Source of the DNA: an uncultured Collinsella sp.
Lineage (GTDB): Bacteria > Actinomycetota > Coriobacteriia > Coriobacteriales > Coriobacteriaceae
DNA: 7,982 bases
Direction of reading: 5' to 3'
NCBI GenBank assembly: GCA_900547025.1
Contig: UREZ01000082.1
Location: 1-7,982 of the forward strand
Positions 1 through 5,623 of the stretch are shown here, one piece after another. The notes under the pieces are model-generated. The model was not told where the DNA came from, made no database searches, and saw only the letters and a list, made by a program, of their open reading frames with translations. Positions within the stretch are counted from its first letter, which is position 1. Each line of letters starts with the position of its first letter. A program made the translations under genes and the position numbers.

Positions 1-13
1 CAGCGTCGGCCGG

Positions 14-37
14 TCCGCCGTTCAGTAGAACGGCGGA
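14..37 (-). terminator. Hairpin just downstream of livF, possible end of the liv operon
   Basis: A perfect 10-bp inverted repeat (TCCGCCGTTC / GAACGGCGGA) with a 4-base loop starts 5 bases after the livF stop codon. With one bulged base the stem can grow to about 12 pairs (12-40). On the minus strand the bases that follow (13 down to 1) are GC-rich and contain no T-run, so it is not a complete intrinsic terminator within the window. It may act as a 3' mRNA-protecting hairpin, or work together with Rho. Position and stem strength support a role at the operon end; the exact mechanism is inferred. Confidence 0.5.
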
Positions 38-42
38 ACCTC

Positions 43-756
43 CTAACCGCCCAGATAGGCTTTGCGGACGTTGTCGTCGTGCAGCAGTTCTTGGCCGGTG
101 CCGGTCATGGTGATCTTGCCGGTCTCGAGCACGTAGCCGCGTGTGGCAATGGAAAGAGCCATCTGTGCGTTTTGCTCGACCAGGAGCACCGTGGTGCCGG
201 CCTTGTGCAGGTCCTCGACAATTTGGAAGATCTGTTCGATCAGAATCGGCGCCAGACCCATGGAGGGTTCGTCGAGCATGAGCAGCTTAGGGTTACTCAT
301 AAGGGCGCGGCCCATAACGAGCATCTGCTGCTCGCCGCCCGAAAGGGTACCGGCGACCTGGCGACGACGCTCCTTCAGGCGCGGGAACTGCTCGTAGACG
401 CGCTCGAGGCCCGGAGCCACCGTTGACTTGGGCTGCGTATAGGCACCCATTTCCAGGTTCTCCTCGACCGTCATCTGCAAAAAGGCACGACGACCCTCGG
501 GCACCTGAGCCAGGCCCTTACCAACCAGCTTGTCGGCGGGCGTATGGGTAATGTCCTCGCCCATAAACTTGATGGAGCCGGTCTTAGAGCGCAGCAGGCC
601 CGAGACGGTCTTGAGCGTCGTGGACTTGCCGGCACCGTTGGCGCCAATCAGGGCCACGATCTCACCCTCGTTGACGTTAAAGGAGATGTCCTTAATGGCG
701 TGGATGGCGCCGTACCAGACGTTGATGTTGTAGACGGAAAGCATCGGCTCTGCCAT
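43..756 (-). CDS. livF: Branched-chain amino acid ABC transporter ATPase LivF
   Basis: One of two cytoplasmic ATPases that power the LivKHMGF importer, expected to pair with LivG on the inner face of the LivH/LivM channel. The 237-residue length is normal for LivF. Visible motifs are Walker A (GANGAGKST, 38-46), the LivF-typical Q-loop region VPEGRR (85-90), the ABC signature LSGGEQQ (138-144) and Walker B with catalytic Glu (LLMLDEP, 158-164). The switch position reads VEQN (193-196), with Gln where most ABC ATPases have His; this is usual in the LivF family and not a defect. The ATG directly abuts the livG stop codon. A strong purine-rich site (AGGGGGAG, 763-770) sits 6 bases upstream inside the end of livG, suggesting coupled translation. 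Substrate specificity cannot be read from the ATPase. Confidence 0.96.
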   Translation of the reverse strand: MAEPMLSVYNINVWYGAIHAIKDISFNVNEGEIVALIGANGAGKSTTLKTVSGLLRSKTGSIKFMGEDITHTPADKLVGKGLAQVPEGRRAFLQMTVEENLEMGAYTQPKSTVAPGLERVYEQFPRLKERRRQVAGTLSGGEQQMLVMGRALMSNPKLLMLDEPSMGLAPILIEQIFQIVEDLHKAGTTVLLVEQNAQMALSIATRGYVLETGKITMTGTGQELLHDDNVRKAYLGG

Positions 757-1617
757 TTAGTTCTCCCCCTTATCCTGCTTGCCCAGATATGCCTCGATAA
801 CAGCGTCGTTGTTCTGGATCTCCTCGGCCGTACCCTTGGCGATGACCTTACCAAAGTTGAGCACGCAGATGCCCTCGCAGATGTTCATAACGAGCGACAT
901 ATCATGCTCGATAAGCATGATGGCGATGCCGAAGGTGTCGCGAATCTTGACGATGTTCGCCATGAGCTCCGCGGTCTCGGACGGGTTCATGCCGGCGGCA
1001 GGCTCGTCGAGCAGTAGCAGTTTGGGGTTGGTGGCAAGCGCGCGAACGATCTCCAGACGACGCTGAGCGCCGTAAGGAAGCGAGCCGGCCTGTTCATTTG
1101 CCAGGTGCTCCATGTCAAAAATGGACAGCAGCTCCATGGCGCGCTCGTGGGCGGCCTTCTCGTGCTTCCAATACGTAGGCAGGCGCAGCACGCCCTCAAA
1201 ACCGGAGTAGCGCTCCTGGTTGTGCAGGCCGACCTTAACGTTATCCTCCACCGTCATGGTGTTGAACAGACGAATGTTCTGGAAGGTACGGGCAATACCC
1301 ATGCGGTTGACCTGATAGACCGACTTGCCCGAGGTGTCCTCACCGTCGAGCAGGATGGTGCCGTGCGTGGGCTGATACACCTTGGTGAGCAGGTTGAAGA
1401 CCGTGGTCTTGCCGGCACCGTTGGGGCCGATCAGACCGGCGATCTCGGTCTTGCCGATAGTTAGGCTAAAGTCGTCGACCGCCTTAAGGCCACCGAACTC
1501 AATGCCCAGGTGGATGCACTCGAGCGCCGGGCGCTCGCCCAGATCGCGGTCGGGAACGATGGCGCCAGAAGGATACGGGACCATCTTGCCCTTGTTGAAC
1601 TCAAACTTACTGGGCAT
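757..1617 (-). CDS. livG: Branched-chain amino acid ABC transporter ATPase LivG
   Basis: Second ATPase of the Liv importer. Taking ATG 1617 gives 286 residues. Motifs are Walker A (GPNGAGKTT, 64-72), Q-loop Gln113 in RTFQNIRLF, a signature of the LivG type (LPYGAQRR, 180-187, replacing the usual LSGGQ), Walker B (KLLLLDEP, 199-206) and switch His238 (LIEHDM). An in-frame TTG at 1644 would add 9 residues, but an excellent Shine-Dalgarno (AAGGAGGTGG, 1624-1633) lies 6 bases before ATG 1617 and settles the choice. The gene overlaps the end of livM by 11 bp. The ATPase domain proper begins near residue 31 (ALECIHLGIEFGG), leaving a polar N-terminal extension of about 30 residues that many LivG proteins lack. 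Family assignment is firm; the function of the extension is unknown. Confidence 0.95.
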   Translation of the reverse strand: MPSKFEFNKGKMVPYPSGAIVPDRDLGERPALECIHLGIEFGGLKAVDDFSLTIGKTEIAGLIGPNGAGKTTVFNLLTKVYQPTHGTILLDGEDTSGKSVYQVNRMGIARTFQNIRLFNTMTVEDNVKVGLHNQERYSGFEGVLRLPTYWKHEKAAHERAMELLSIFDMEHLANEQAGSLPYGAQRRLEIVRALATNPKLLLLDEPAAGMNPSETAELMANIVKIRDTFGIAIMLIEHDMSLVMNICEGICVLNFGKVIAKGTAEEIQNNDAVIEAYLGKQDKGEN

Positions 1618-2686
1618 CGGCTGCCACCTCCTTCTTGAAAGCAAAGCGGTCCTTGACGCGACCGAAGAACGCCTTGAGCTGCGGGTTGTTGGTAAAGATC
1701 ATGACCAGGATCAGCACGATGGCGTAGATGAGCATGCGGTAGTCCGAGAACTGACGGAGCAGCTCGGGAAGCACCGTGAGCAACGCCGCCGCGATGACGG
1801 AGCCGCGCATATTGCCCAGACCACCCAGGACCACGAACACCAGGATAAGGATGGACGTGTTGAAGTCGAACTTGGTGGCGGAGAGCTGCGAGAAGTTACC
1901 GCCGAAGAGAGCTCCGGCAGCACCGGCGAGGGCAGCGGAAACCACGAAGGCGATCATGCGGTACTCGGTGACGGAGATGCCTACGGACTCAGCTGCAATC
2001 TTGTTATCGCGCACGGCCATAATGGCACGGCCGGTACGGCTGCGAACCAGGTTGAGCACGATTACGAGCGCGACCATAACCAGGATGGCACCGGCGAGGA
2101 AGGTCGAGTACGTCGACACGCCCGAGGCGCCCTGGGCGCCCTTGATGATGGCGGTGCCGTCCTCGAGCAGGTGCAGGTCGTCGATCGTAGAGTTGCCCGT
2201 GATGTTAAAGATCACGTGCAGGCCGCGCGAGTCGACACCCACGATAAGGCAAGTGACGATTTCTTTGATAATCTCGCCAAAGGCCAGCGTCACGATAGCC
2301 AGGTAATCGCCGCTCAGGCGAAGGACCGGGATGCCAATCAAGAAGCCCAAGATGGCAGCGGCGATAGCGCCGACCACGATGCTGATGATCAGGCGCACCG
2401 GATCGGAGGGAACGGCGCTCTCGAGGGCGACCGCGGTGACGATGCCCGTATAGGCGCCGACACTCATAAAGCCCGCATGGCCCAGCGACAGGTCGCCCGC
2501 GATGCCGACGACGAGGTTGAGGGAAATGGCCATGACGATGTAGGCCGTAATGGGAACCAACTGACCGGCGATCATGCGCGGGATCATATGGTTGGACTGC
2601 ATAAAGAACACGATGGCAAATGCCACGATGCACATGGCGTACGTGACAAAGTCGTGACGCGTCTGCTTATCTTTAAGAAACTTCAT
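1607..2686 (-). CDS. livM: Branched-chain amino acid ABC transporter permease LivM
   Basis: Integral membrane permease that forms the translocation channel with LivH. From ATG 2686 it has 359 residues, within the LivM range. A cytoplasmic basic N-terminus (MKFLKDKQTR) is followed by hydrophobic segments at about 13-30, 43-62, 98-122, 127-149, 196-214, 243-263, 277-290, 297-310 and 318-332. Family hallmarks are the NLVVGIAGDLSLGHAGF stretch (57-73), SGDYLAIVTLAFGEI (125-139) and the ATPase-contact loop around RSRTGRAIMAVRDN (215-228). A GTG at 2695 directly after the livH stop is a possible start, but the AGGTGA site spaced 5 bases from ATG 2686 favours the latter. The gap to livH is 9 bp and the 3' end overlaps livG. 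Confidence 0.94.
   Translation of the reverse strand: MKFLKDKQTRHDFVTYAMCIVAFAIVFFMQSNHMIPRMIAGQLVPITAYIVMAISLNLVVGIAGDLSLGHAGFMSVGAYTGIVTAVALESAVPSDPVRLIISIVVGAIAAAILGFLIGIPVLRLSGDYLAIVTLAFGEIIKEIVTCLIVGVDSRGLHVIFNITGNSTIDDLHLLEDGTAIIKGAQGASGVSTYSTFLAGAILVMVALVIVLNLVRSRTGRAIMAVRDNKIAAESVGISVTEYRMIAFVVSAALAGAAGALFGGNFSQLSATKFDFNTSILILVFVVLGGLGNMRGSVIAAALLTVLPELLRQFSDYRMLIYAIVLILVMIFTNNPQLKAFFGRVKDRFAFKKEVAADAQ
1624..1633 (-). promoter_or_regulatory. Ribosome binding site that fixes the livG start
   Basis: Read on the minus strand, AAGGAGGTGG is almost a full anti-16S match and lies 6 bases before ATG 1617. It is inside the livM coding sequence, so livG translation is probably coupled to livM. 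It rules against the upstream TTG at 1644. Confidence 0.85.
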
Positions 2687-2691
2687 AACGC

Positions 2692-2697
2692 TCACCT
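2692..2697 (-). promoter_or_regulatory. Ribosome binding site for livM, overlapping the livH stop codon
   Basis: On the minus strand AGGTGA, a part of the anti-16S consensus, begins inside the livH TAG codon and lies 5 bases before ATG 2686. The overlap suggests that ribosomes ending livH feed initiation of livM. It favours ATG 2686 over GTG 2695, because the GTG is itself part of this site. Confidence 0.7.
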
Positions 2698-3577
2698 ACA
2701 CCTTCTCGGGGACGTACTTGCCCAAGAGGCCGGCAGGCTTGACGAGCAGGACGATGATCAAAACACCAAAGACGATGGAGTTGGCAAGGCTCGTGGAAAT
2801 GTAAGCCTGCGCCATCGCCTCGATGATGCCGATGAGAATGCCGCCGACAAAGGCGCCGGGGATGGAGCCGATGCCACCGAAGACGGCGGCGTCGAAGGCC
2901 TTGATGCCAGGCATGGCGCCTGTCGTAGGCTGCAGCACCGGCGAGTAGGAGCACAGCAGCACGCCGGCGATGGCGGCAAGGGCAGAGCCGATGGCAAACG
3001 TCATCGAGATGGTGCGGTTGACGTTGATGCCCATGAGCTGAGCGGCGGCCTTGTCCTCGGACACGGCGCGCATGGCTTTGCCCATCTTGGTCTTACCTGT
3101 AAAGAACATCAGGCCGGCCATGATAACCAGGCAGGCGACGATGGTGACGAGCGAGACGGCGCTTACGTTGAACTTGGCCAAGAACTCCGGCACCTGGAAG
3201 GTGACGAGCGAAGTGAAGTTCTTGGGCGTGGCGCCCCACAGAAGCTGCGCGGCGTTCTGCAGGAAGTAGGACACGCCGATAGCCGTGATCAGAACGGCCA
3301 GCGGGCCTGCTTGGCGCAGCGGCTTATAGGCCAGGCCCTCAATGAGAACACCGAGAACCGTGCAGGCCACGCAAGAGAGAACTACAGATGCCCAGCCCGG
3401 GAGGCCGAGATACGACGTGGCGCAGAACGAGACATAGGCACCGACCATGATGACATCGCCGTGAGCGAAGTTCAGCATCTTGGCGATACCGTAGACCATG
3501 GTGTAGCCCAACGCGATGATGGCGTAGACGCTGCCCATGGACAGGCCGTTGACCAGGTATTGGATAAAGACCGTCAT
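2696..3577 (-). CDS. livH: Branched-chain amino acid ABC transporter permease LivH
   Basis: Partner permease of LivM in the inner-membrane channel. From ATG 3577 the protein has 293 residues, the normal LivH length, and begins MTVFIQYLVNGLSMGSVYAI, as LivH proteins do. Family hallmarks are GYTMVYGIAKMLNFAHGD (24-41), the loop MGKAMRAVSEDKAAAQLMGI (165-184) expected to contact the ATPases, and GGIGSIPGAFVGGILIG (234-250). Hydrophobic segments are spread through the protein with no signal peptide. Longer in-frame starts exist (3586, 3670), but 3586 abuts the ribosome binding site and 3670 lies inside the upstream hairpin, so both are unlikely. It is the first gene after the livK-livH hairpins and the start of the tightly coupled livHMGF block. 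Confidence 0.94.
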   Translation of the reverse strand: MTVFIQYLVNGLSMGSVYAIIALGYTMVYGIAKMLNFAHGDVIMVGAYVSFCATSYLGLPGWASVVLSCVACTVLGVLIEGLAYKPLRQAGPLAVLITAIGVSYFLQNAAQLLWGATPKNFTSLVTFQVPEFLAKFNVSAVSLVTIVACLVIMAGLMFFTGKTKMGKAMRAVSEDKAAAQLMGINVNRTISMTFAIGSALAAIAGVLLCSYSPVLQPTTGAMPGIKAFDAAVFGGIGSIPGAFVGGILIGIIEAMAQAYISTSLANSIVFGVLIIVLLVKPAGLLGKYVPEKV

Positions 3578-3586
3578 GTTCCACAT

Positions 3587-3592
3587 CCCCCT
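3587..3592 (-). promoter_or_regulatory. Ribosome binding site that fixes the livH start
   Basis: On the minus strand AGGGGG lies 9 bases before ATG 3577. It directly touches the alternative ATG at 3586, which leaves no spacing and argues against that start. Confidence 0.65.
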
Positions 3593-3623
3593 TTCGAATA
3601 GGTTTCCAGTTAATGTATGAAAC

Positions 3624-3643
3624 AGGGACGTTACATCGTCCCT
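3624..3643 (-). promoter_or_regulatory. Second hairpin in the livK-livH spacer
   Basis: A perfect 7-bp inverted repeat (AGGGACG / CGTCCCT) with a 6-base loop. In the minus-strand transcript it comes 10 bases after the larger hairpin and is followed by GUUUC, a very short U-run. It could serve as a weak terminator or attenuator trimming read-through from livK into livH. The structure is directly visible; the role is inferred. Confidence 0.5.
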
Positions 3644-3653
3644 AGATACCAAG

Positions 3654-3685
3654 CAAGCAGGGAAGGCCAAAACCTCCCCTGCTTG
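3654..3685 (-). promoter_or_regulatory. Strong hairpin after livK, likely mRNA-stabilising or partial terminator
   Basis: The minus-strand RNA forms a 13-bp stem (CAAGCAGGGGAGG pairing with CCUUCCCUGCUUG, one G-U pair) around a 6-base UUUUGG loop, beginning 31 bases after the livK stop codon. No U-run follows, so transcription is not expected to end fully here. Hairpins between the binding-protein gene and permease genes of ABC operons commonly protect the upstream mRNA from 3' exonucleases and raise binding-protein output; that role is inferred from position. Confidence 0.6.
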
Positions 3686-3716
3686 GGATCAAAACCGCTC
3701 TATGTAAGGCGGCCAA

Positions 3717-4904
3717 TTAGGCCTGTACGTACTTGCCGTCGGTAATGACGTACGCCGTCGGGTCCTTCTGGACCTGGCCCTTGTCGTTCCAGGAGAGCTT
3801 GCCAGTCAGACCGTCAACGGTAATGTTGCGCATAGCCTCGGGAAGCTTCTCGGCAACCTCGGTCGGGTCGGCGTCAGCACCCAGGCCGGCTTCCTTGAGG
3901 GCCTCGACCACCGCATGCACGCCGTCGTAGGCGTCGGCGGCAAACTGGTCCGGAGTCTCGCCATACTTATCCTTGTAGGCGTTGACGAAGTCGGCATTCT
4001 TCTCGTCATCGGCGGAGAATGGGGTCATGAGCAGCAGACCCTCGGCCAGAGAGGTGTCGAAACCTTCCACGCCCAGGATACCGTCCATGCCGTCGCAGCC
4101 CATCATCTTGACGTCGTAGCCCATGTCCTTGGCGTTCTTGAGCAGGACGGACGCCGGCGTGTAGTAGATCGGTGCAAAAATCATGGTGGCGCCGGCCTGC
4201 TTTGCCTTGGTCAGCTGGTTGGTAAAACTCGTAGCAGAGTCGTCCTTGAAGGTCTCCTCGTCGACAATCTCAAGCTTAGACTTAGCGGCCTGGGCCTTAA
4301 AAGAATCTGCGATGCCCGAAGAATAGGCGTCGCCGGAGTTATAGAACAGCACGAACTTCTCGTTCGCATACTTCTGCGCCAGGAACTTGGCAGCGTTGAC
4401 ACCCTGGTTGGGGTCGGTGAAGCAAACCTGGAAGACGCAATCCTTGCCCTTGGTAACGTCCTCGGAGGACGCGGACGGGGTGATCATGAACGTCTCGGGG
4501 TCGTTACCACACTCTGCGGCAACGGCAACCGACGCACCCGTGGTGGTCGGGCCGACGAGGGCCTGCATGCCCCAGTCGAGCAGGGTGTTGAAGGCGTTGA
4601 CGGCCTTCTCGCCGTCAGCCTGGTCGTCCTCGGCCTTGCTGACAAGCGGCAGCTCCTTGGTCGAGAAATCCTTGCAGCCAAGCTCGACAGCCTGGGTAAC
4701 GGACTTGCCGTAGGACGCGTTGGCGCCGGTCAGCGGGCCGATGGTGCCGATCTTAAACGAAGCGTCGCCCGAAGCGGAACCACTGTCGCCGCCGTTGGAG
4801 GAGCAGCCAGCTAGAATGGACATCGCCCCCAGACCTGCTGCGCTCGCGATAACGCTCCTGCGATTCATAACAGGGTTCAATGACTTACCGGTGAGGCTCG
4901 ACAT
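3717..4904 (-). CDS. livK: Branched-chain amino acid ABC transporter substrate-binding lipoprotein
   Basis: Extracytoplasmic binding protein of the Leu/Ile/Val-binding family (type I periplasmic-binding fold), 395 residues. Residues 1-33 form a lipoprotein signal: a basic stretch NRRSVIAS (14-21), a hydrophobic core and the lipobox LAGC with the acylated Cys at 34. A low-complexity Ser/Gly/Asp linker (35-48) then tethers the mature domain. The domain starts at FKIGTIGPLTG (50-60) and carries VGPTTTGASVAVA (117-129), ITPSASS (141-147), GDAYSSGIADSF (191-202) and IFAPIYYTPASV (242-253), all typical of the family. ATG 4904 is chosen because GAGGAG (4911-4916) lies 6 bases upstream; Met13 has no such site. 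It is the first gene of the operon and is set off by hairpins from livH. The operon argues for branched-chain amino acids, but the exact ligand is not provable here. A broken paralogue lies upstream. Confidence 0.93.
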   Translation of the reverse strand: MSSLTGKSLNPVMNRRSVIASAAGLGAMSILAGCSSNGGDSGSASGDASFKIGTIGPLTGANASYGKSVTQAVELGCKDFSTKELPLVSKAEDDQADGEKAVNAFNTLLDWGMQALVGPTTTGASVAVAAECGNDPETFMITPSASSEDVTKGKDCVFQVCFTDPNQGVNAAKFLAQKYANEKFVLFYNSGDAYSSGIADSFKAQAAKSKLEIVDEETFKDDSATSFTNQLTKAKQAGATMIFAPIYYTPASVLLKNAKDMGYDVKMMGCDGMDGILGVEGFDTSLAEGLLLMTPFSADDEKNADFVNAYKDKYGETPDQFAADAYDGVHAVVEALKEAGLGADADPTEVAEKLPEAMRNITVDGLTGKLSWNDKGQVQKDPTAYVITDGKYVQA

Positions 4905-4910
4905 GCGGCT

Positions 4911-4916
4911 CTCCTC
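4911..4916 (-). promoter_or_regulatory. Ribosome binding site for livK
   Basis: GAGGAG on the minus strand, 6 bases before ATG 4904. It selects this start over Met13 (4868) and lies 9 bases after a leader hairpin (4926-4946). Confidence 0.75.
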
Positions 4917-4925
4917 TCAAATCTC

Positions 4926-4971
4926 GTCGGGTTTCGGTTACCCGACAGGCCATCCTTCGCCGTGTTCGGCG
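4926..4971 (-). promoter_or_regulatory. Two small hairpins in the livK 5' leader
   Basis: Two inverted repeats lie in a row just upstream of the livK ribosome binding site. One is CGCCG-4 bases-CGGCG (4958-4971); the other is GTCGGGT-7 bases-ACCCGAC (4926-4946), a 7-bp perfect stem. No T-run follows either, so neither is a terminator. They could stabilise the leader or affect ribosome access. I do not recognise a known riboswitch or T-box pattern in this short leader. Confidence 0.4.
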
Positions 4972-4974
4972 TTC

Positions 4975-5125
4975 GCAAAATAGTAGACGCTTTAGTTAGG
5001 AAAAGTGGCGGTTATTTCGGCTTTTCTTTGGATTTGTTCATTTATCCATATTTCTGCGTATTTCTATTGCTTTATGCAGTTTAGCCACTTTATTATGTAA
5101 AAGTAATGTTTCCATTCTGTTACAG
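4975..5125 (-). promoter_or_regulatory. AT-rich regulatory region upstream of livK
   Basis: This tract is markedly AT-rich compared with the GC-rich genes around it and should hold the main promoter of the operon. A possible -10 (TACTAT, 4985-4980 on the minus strand) is visible, but no convincing -35 was found at the right distance, so no promoter is fixed. Structured elements include a direct repeat TATTTCT at 5049-5055 and 5059-5065 (10-bp period), an 8-bp inverted pair AAAGTGGC (5002-5009) / GCCACTTT (5084-5091) and the odd-centred palindrome CTGTTACAG (5117-5125). These are candidate protein-binding sites only. Confidence 0.45.
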
Positions 5126-5175
5126 GCGTCCCTGCCCTGAATAAAACAGCCTCACCGGTCGTGCTTTATGCGCAC

Positions 5176-5371
5176 TTAGGAAGCGATGTACTTGCCGTCC
5201 TGGATCACATAGGCTGTCCATGCCGTCGACACCCATTAGTGTCATGTCGTAGCTCATGTCCTTGGCGTTCTTGAGCAAAACGGACGCTGGGGTGTAATAG
5301 ATCGGGGCAAAAATAAGCGTGGCTCCGACAAGGAAACTCCTGCGGTTAAGTACGTTGTTGATGCTAAACAT
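5176..5371 (-). pseudogene. Remnant of a second livK-type binding-protein gene
   Basis: Three pieces of a LivK-like gene are joined with most of the gene missing. Piece 1 (5371-5321) begins at an ATG with a good ribosome site (GGGGG at 5377-5381) and encodes MFSINNVLNRRSFLVGA, the front of a signal peptide. Piece 2 (about 5326-5216) encodes a block nearly identical to livK residues 238-274, including IFAPIYYTPASVLLKNAKDM and DGMD. Piece 3 (5217-5179, in another frame) encodes TAYVIQDGKYIAS followed by TAA, matching the livK C-terminus TAYVITDGKYVQA. Roughly two thirds of the protein is absent, including the lipobox and most of both lobes, so no working binding protein can be made. The frame change means a ribosome would read past piece 3 and stop near 5120, giving an 83-residue product. 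Best explained by tandem duplication of livK, then two internal deletions, with short GAC/GCCAC-like homologies at the joints. Confidence 0.85.
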
Positions 5372-5623
5372 GGTGTCCCCCTTTTTTCGCTGGCCGCAGC
5401 GCGGCCGTCTTGCGGTACGGAGCAAACCTTATGGCGCAAACGTTGACAGTTTGTTACGGAGTTCCGTTTGTAGCGAGCATGTTTCCAATGTTTCCGCAGC
5501 GTTTCGGGGGTGCCGTTTTGTGCGACTCCTGTTGCCTGGCGAGCACGCGCCCTCGGTTCACGCTAGAATGCACTCAACCTTTAAGCGGTTAATCCATCCA
5601 TAAGATGCACGAAGGAGCTATCT
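5372..5623. promoter_or_regulatory. Divergent spacer between the livK remnant and hom
   Basis: This 252-bp stretch has no convincing gene. It contains a strong hairpin GGCCGC-AGC-GCGGCC (5392-5406) in the leader of the livK remnant, an inverted repeat CAAAC-7 bases-GTTTG (5437-5453), a dyad ACGGA-GT-TCCGT (5456-5467), and two copies of ATGTTTCC 9 bp apart (5479-5486 and 5488-5495). A TTGACA at 5443-5448 on the plus strand lacks a good -10 partner. These elements are compatible with operators for regulators of hom or of the former livK copy, but no known regulator site is recognised. Confidence 0.4.
5564..5569 (+). promoter_or_regulatory. Candidate -10 element for hom
   Basis: TAGAAT matches the sigma-70-type -10 consensus at five of six positions and lies 54 bases before the hom start codon, a plausible leader length. 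No good -35 hexamer is found 16-18 bases upstream, so confidence is limited. Confidence 0.35.

Noticed and set aside
1382..3601. A 739-codon open frame on the plus strand running antisense across livG, livM and livH
   Set aside because: Its composition (rich in His, Asp, Gly, Arg with no domain pattern) is that of a reverse-frame shadow of GC-rich codons, and the opposite strand carries three unmistakable Liv proteins with good ribosome sites.
3578..3670. A longer livH start at 3670 adding 31 residues
   Set aside because: It begins inside the stable hairpin, has no ribosome site, and the extra residues are unlike LivH; ATG 3577 has a suitable site and gives the family N-terminus.
3915..4814. 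A 299-codon plus-strand open frame opposite livK
   Set aside because: No recognisable domain and low-complexity reverse-frame composition; livK on the minus strand explains the stretch fully.
4887..5159. Terminal inverted repeats of a small transposable element
   Set aside because: The 12-bp arms enclose no transposase, no target-site duplication is seen at their ends, and one arm lies within essential livK coding sequence.
4917..5175. T-box or amino-acid riboswitch controlling livK
   Set aside because: No T-box motif, no terminator/antiterminator pair and no recognised aptamer; only short simple stems are visible.
5443..5448. TTGACA as the hom -35 box
   Set aside because: No acceptable -10 hexamer lies 16-18 bases downstream, and the better -10 candidate (5564-5569) is over 100 bases away.
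5319..5603. Plus-strand frames of 60-94 codons across the livK remnant and the hom upstream spacer
   Set aside because: No convincing ribosome site, no domain pattern, and they overlap the remnant and promoter-like DNA; considered chance open frames.
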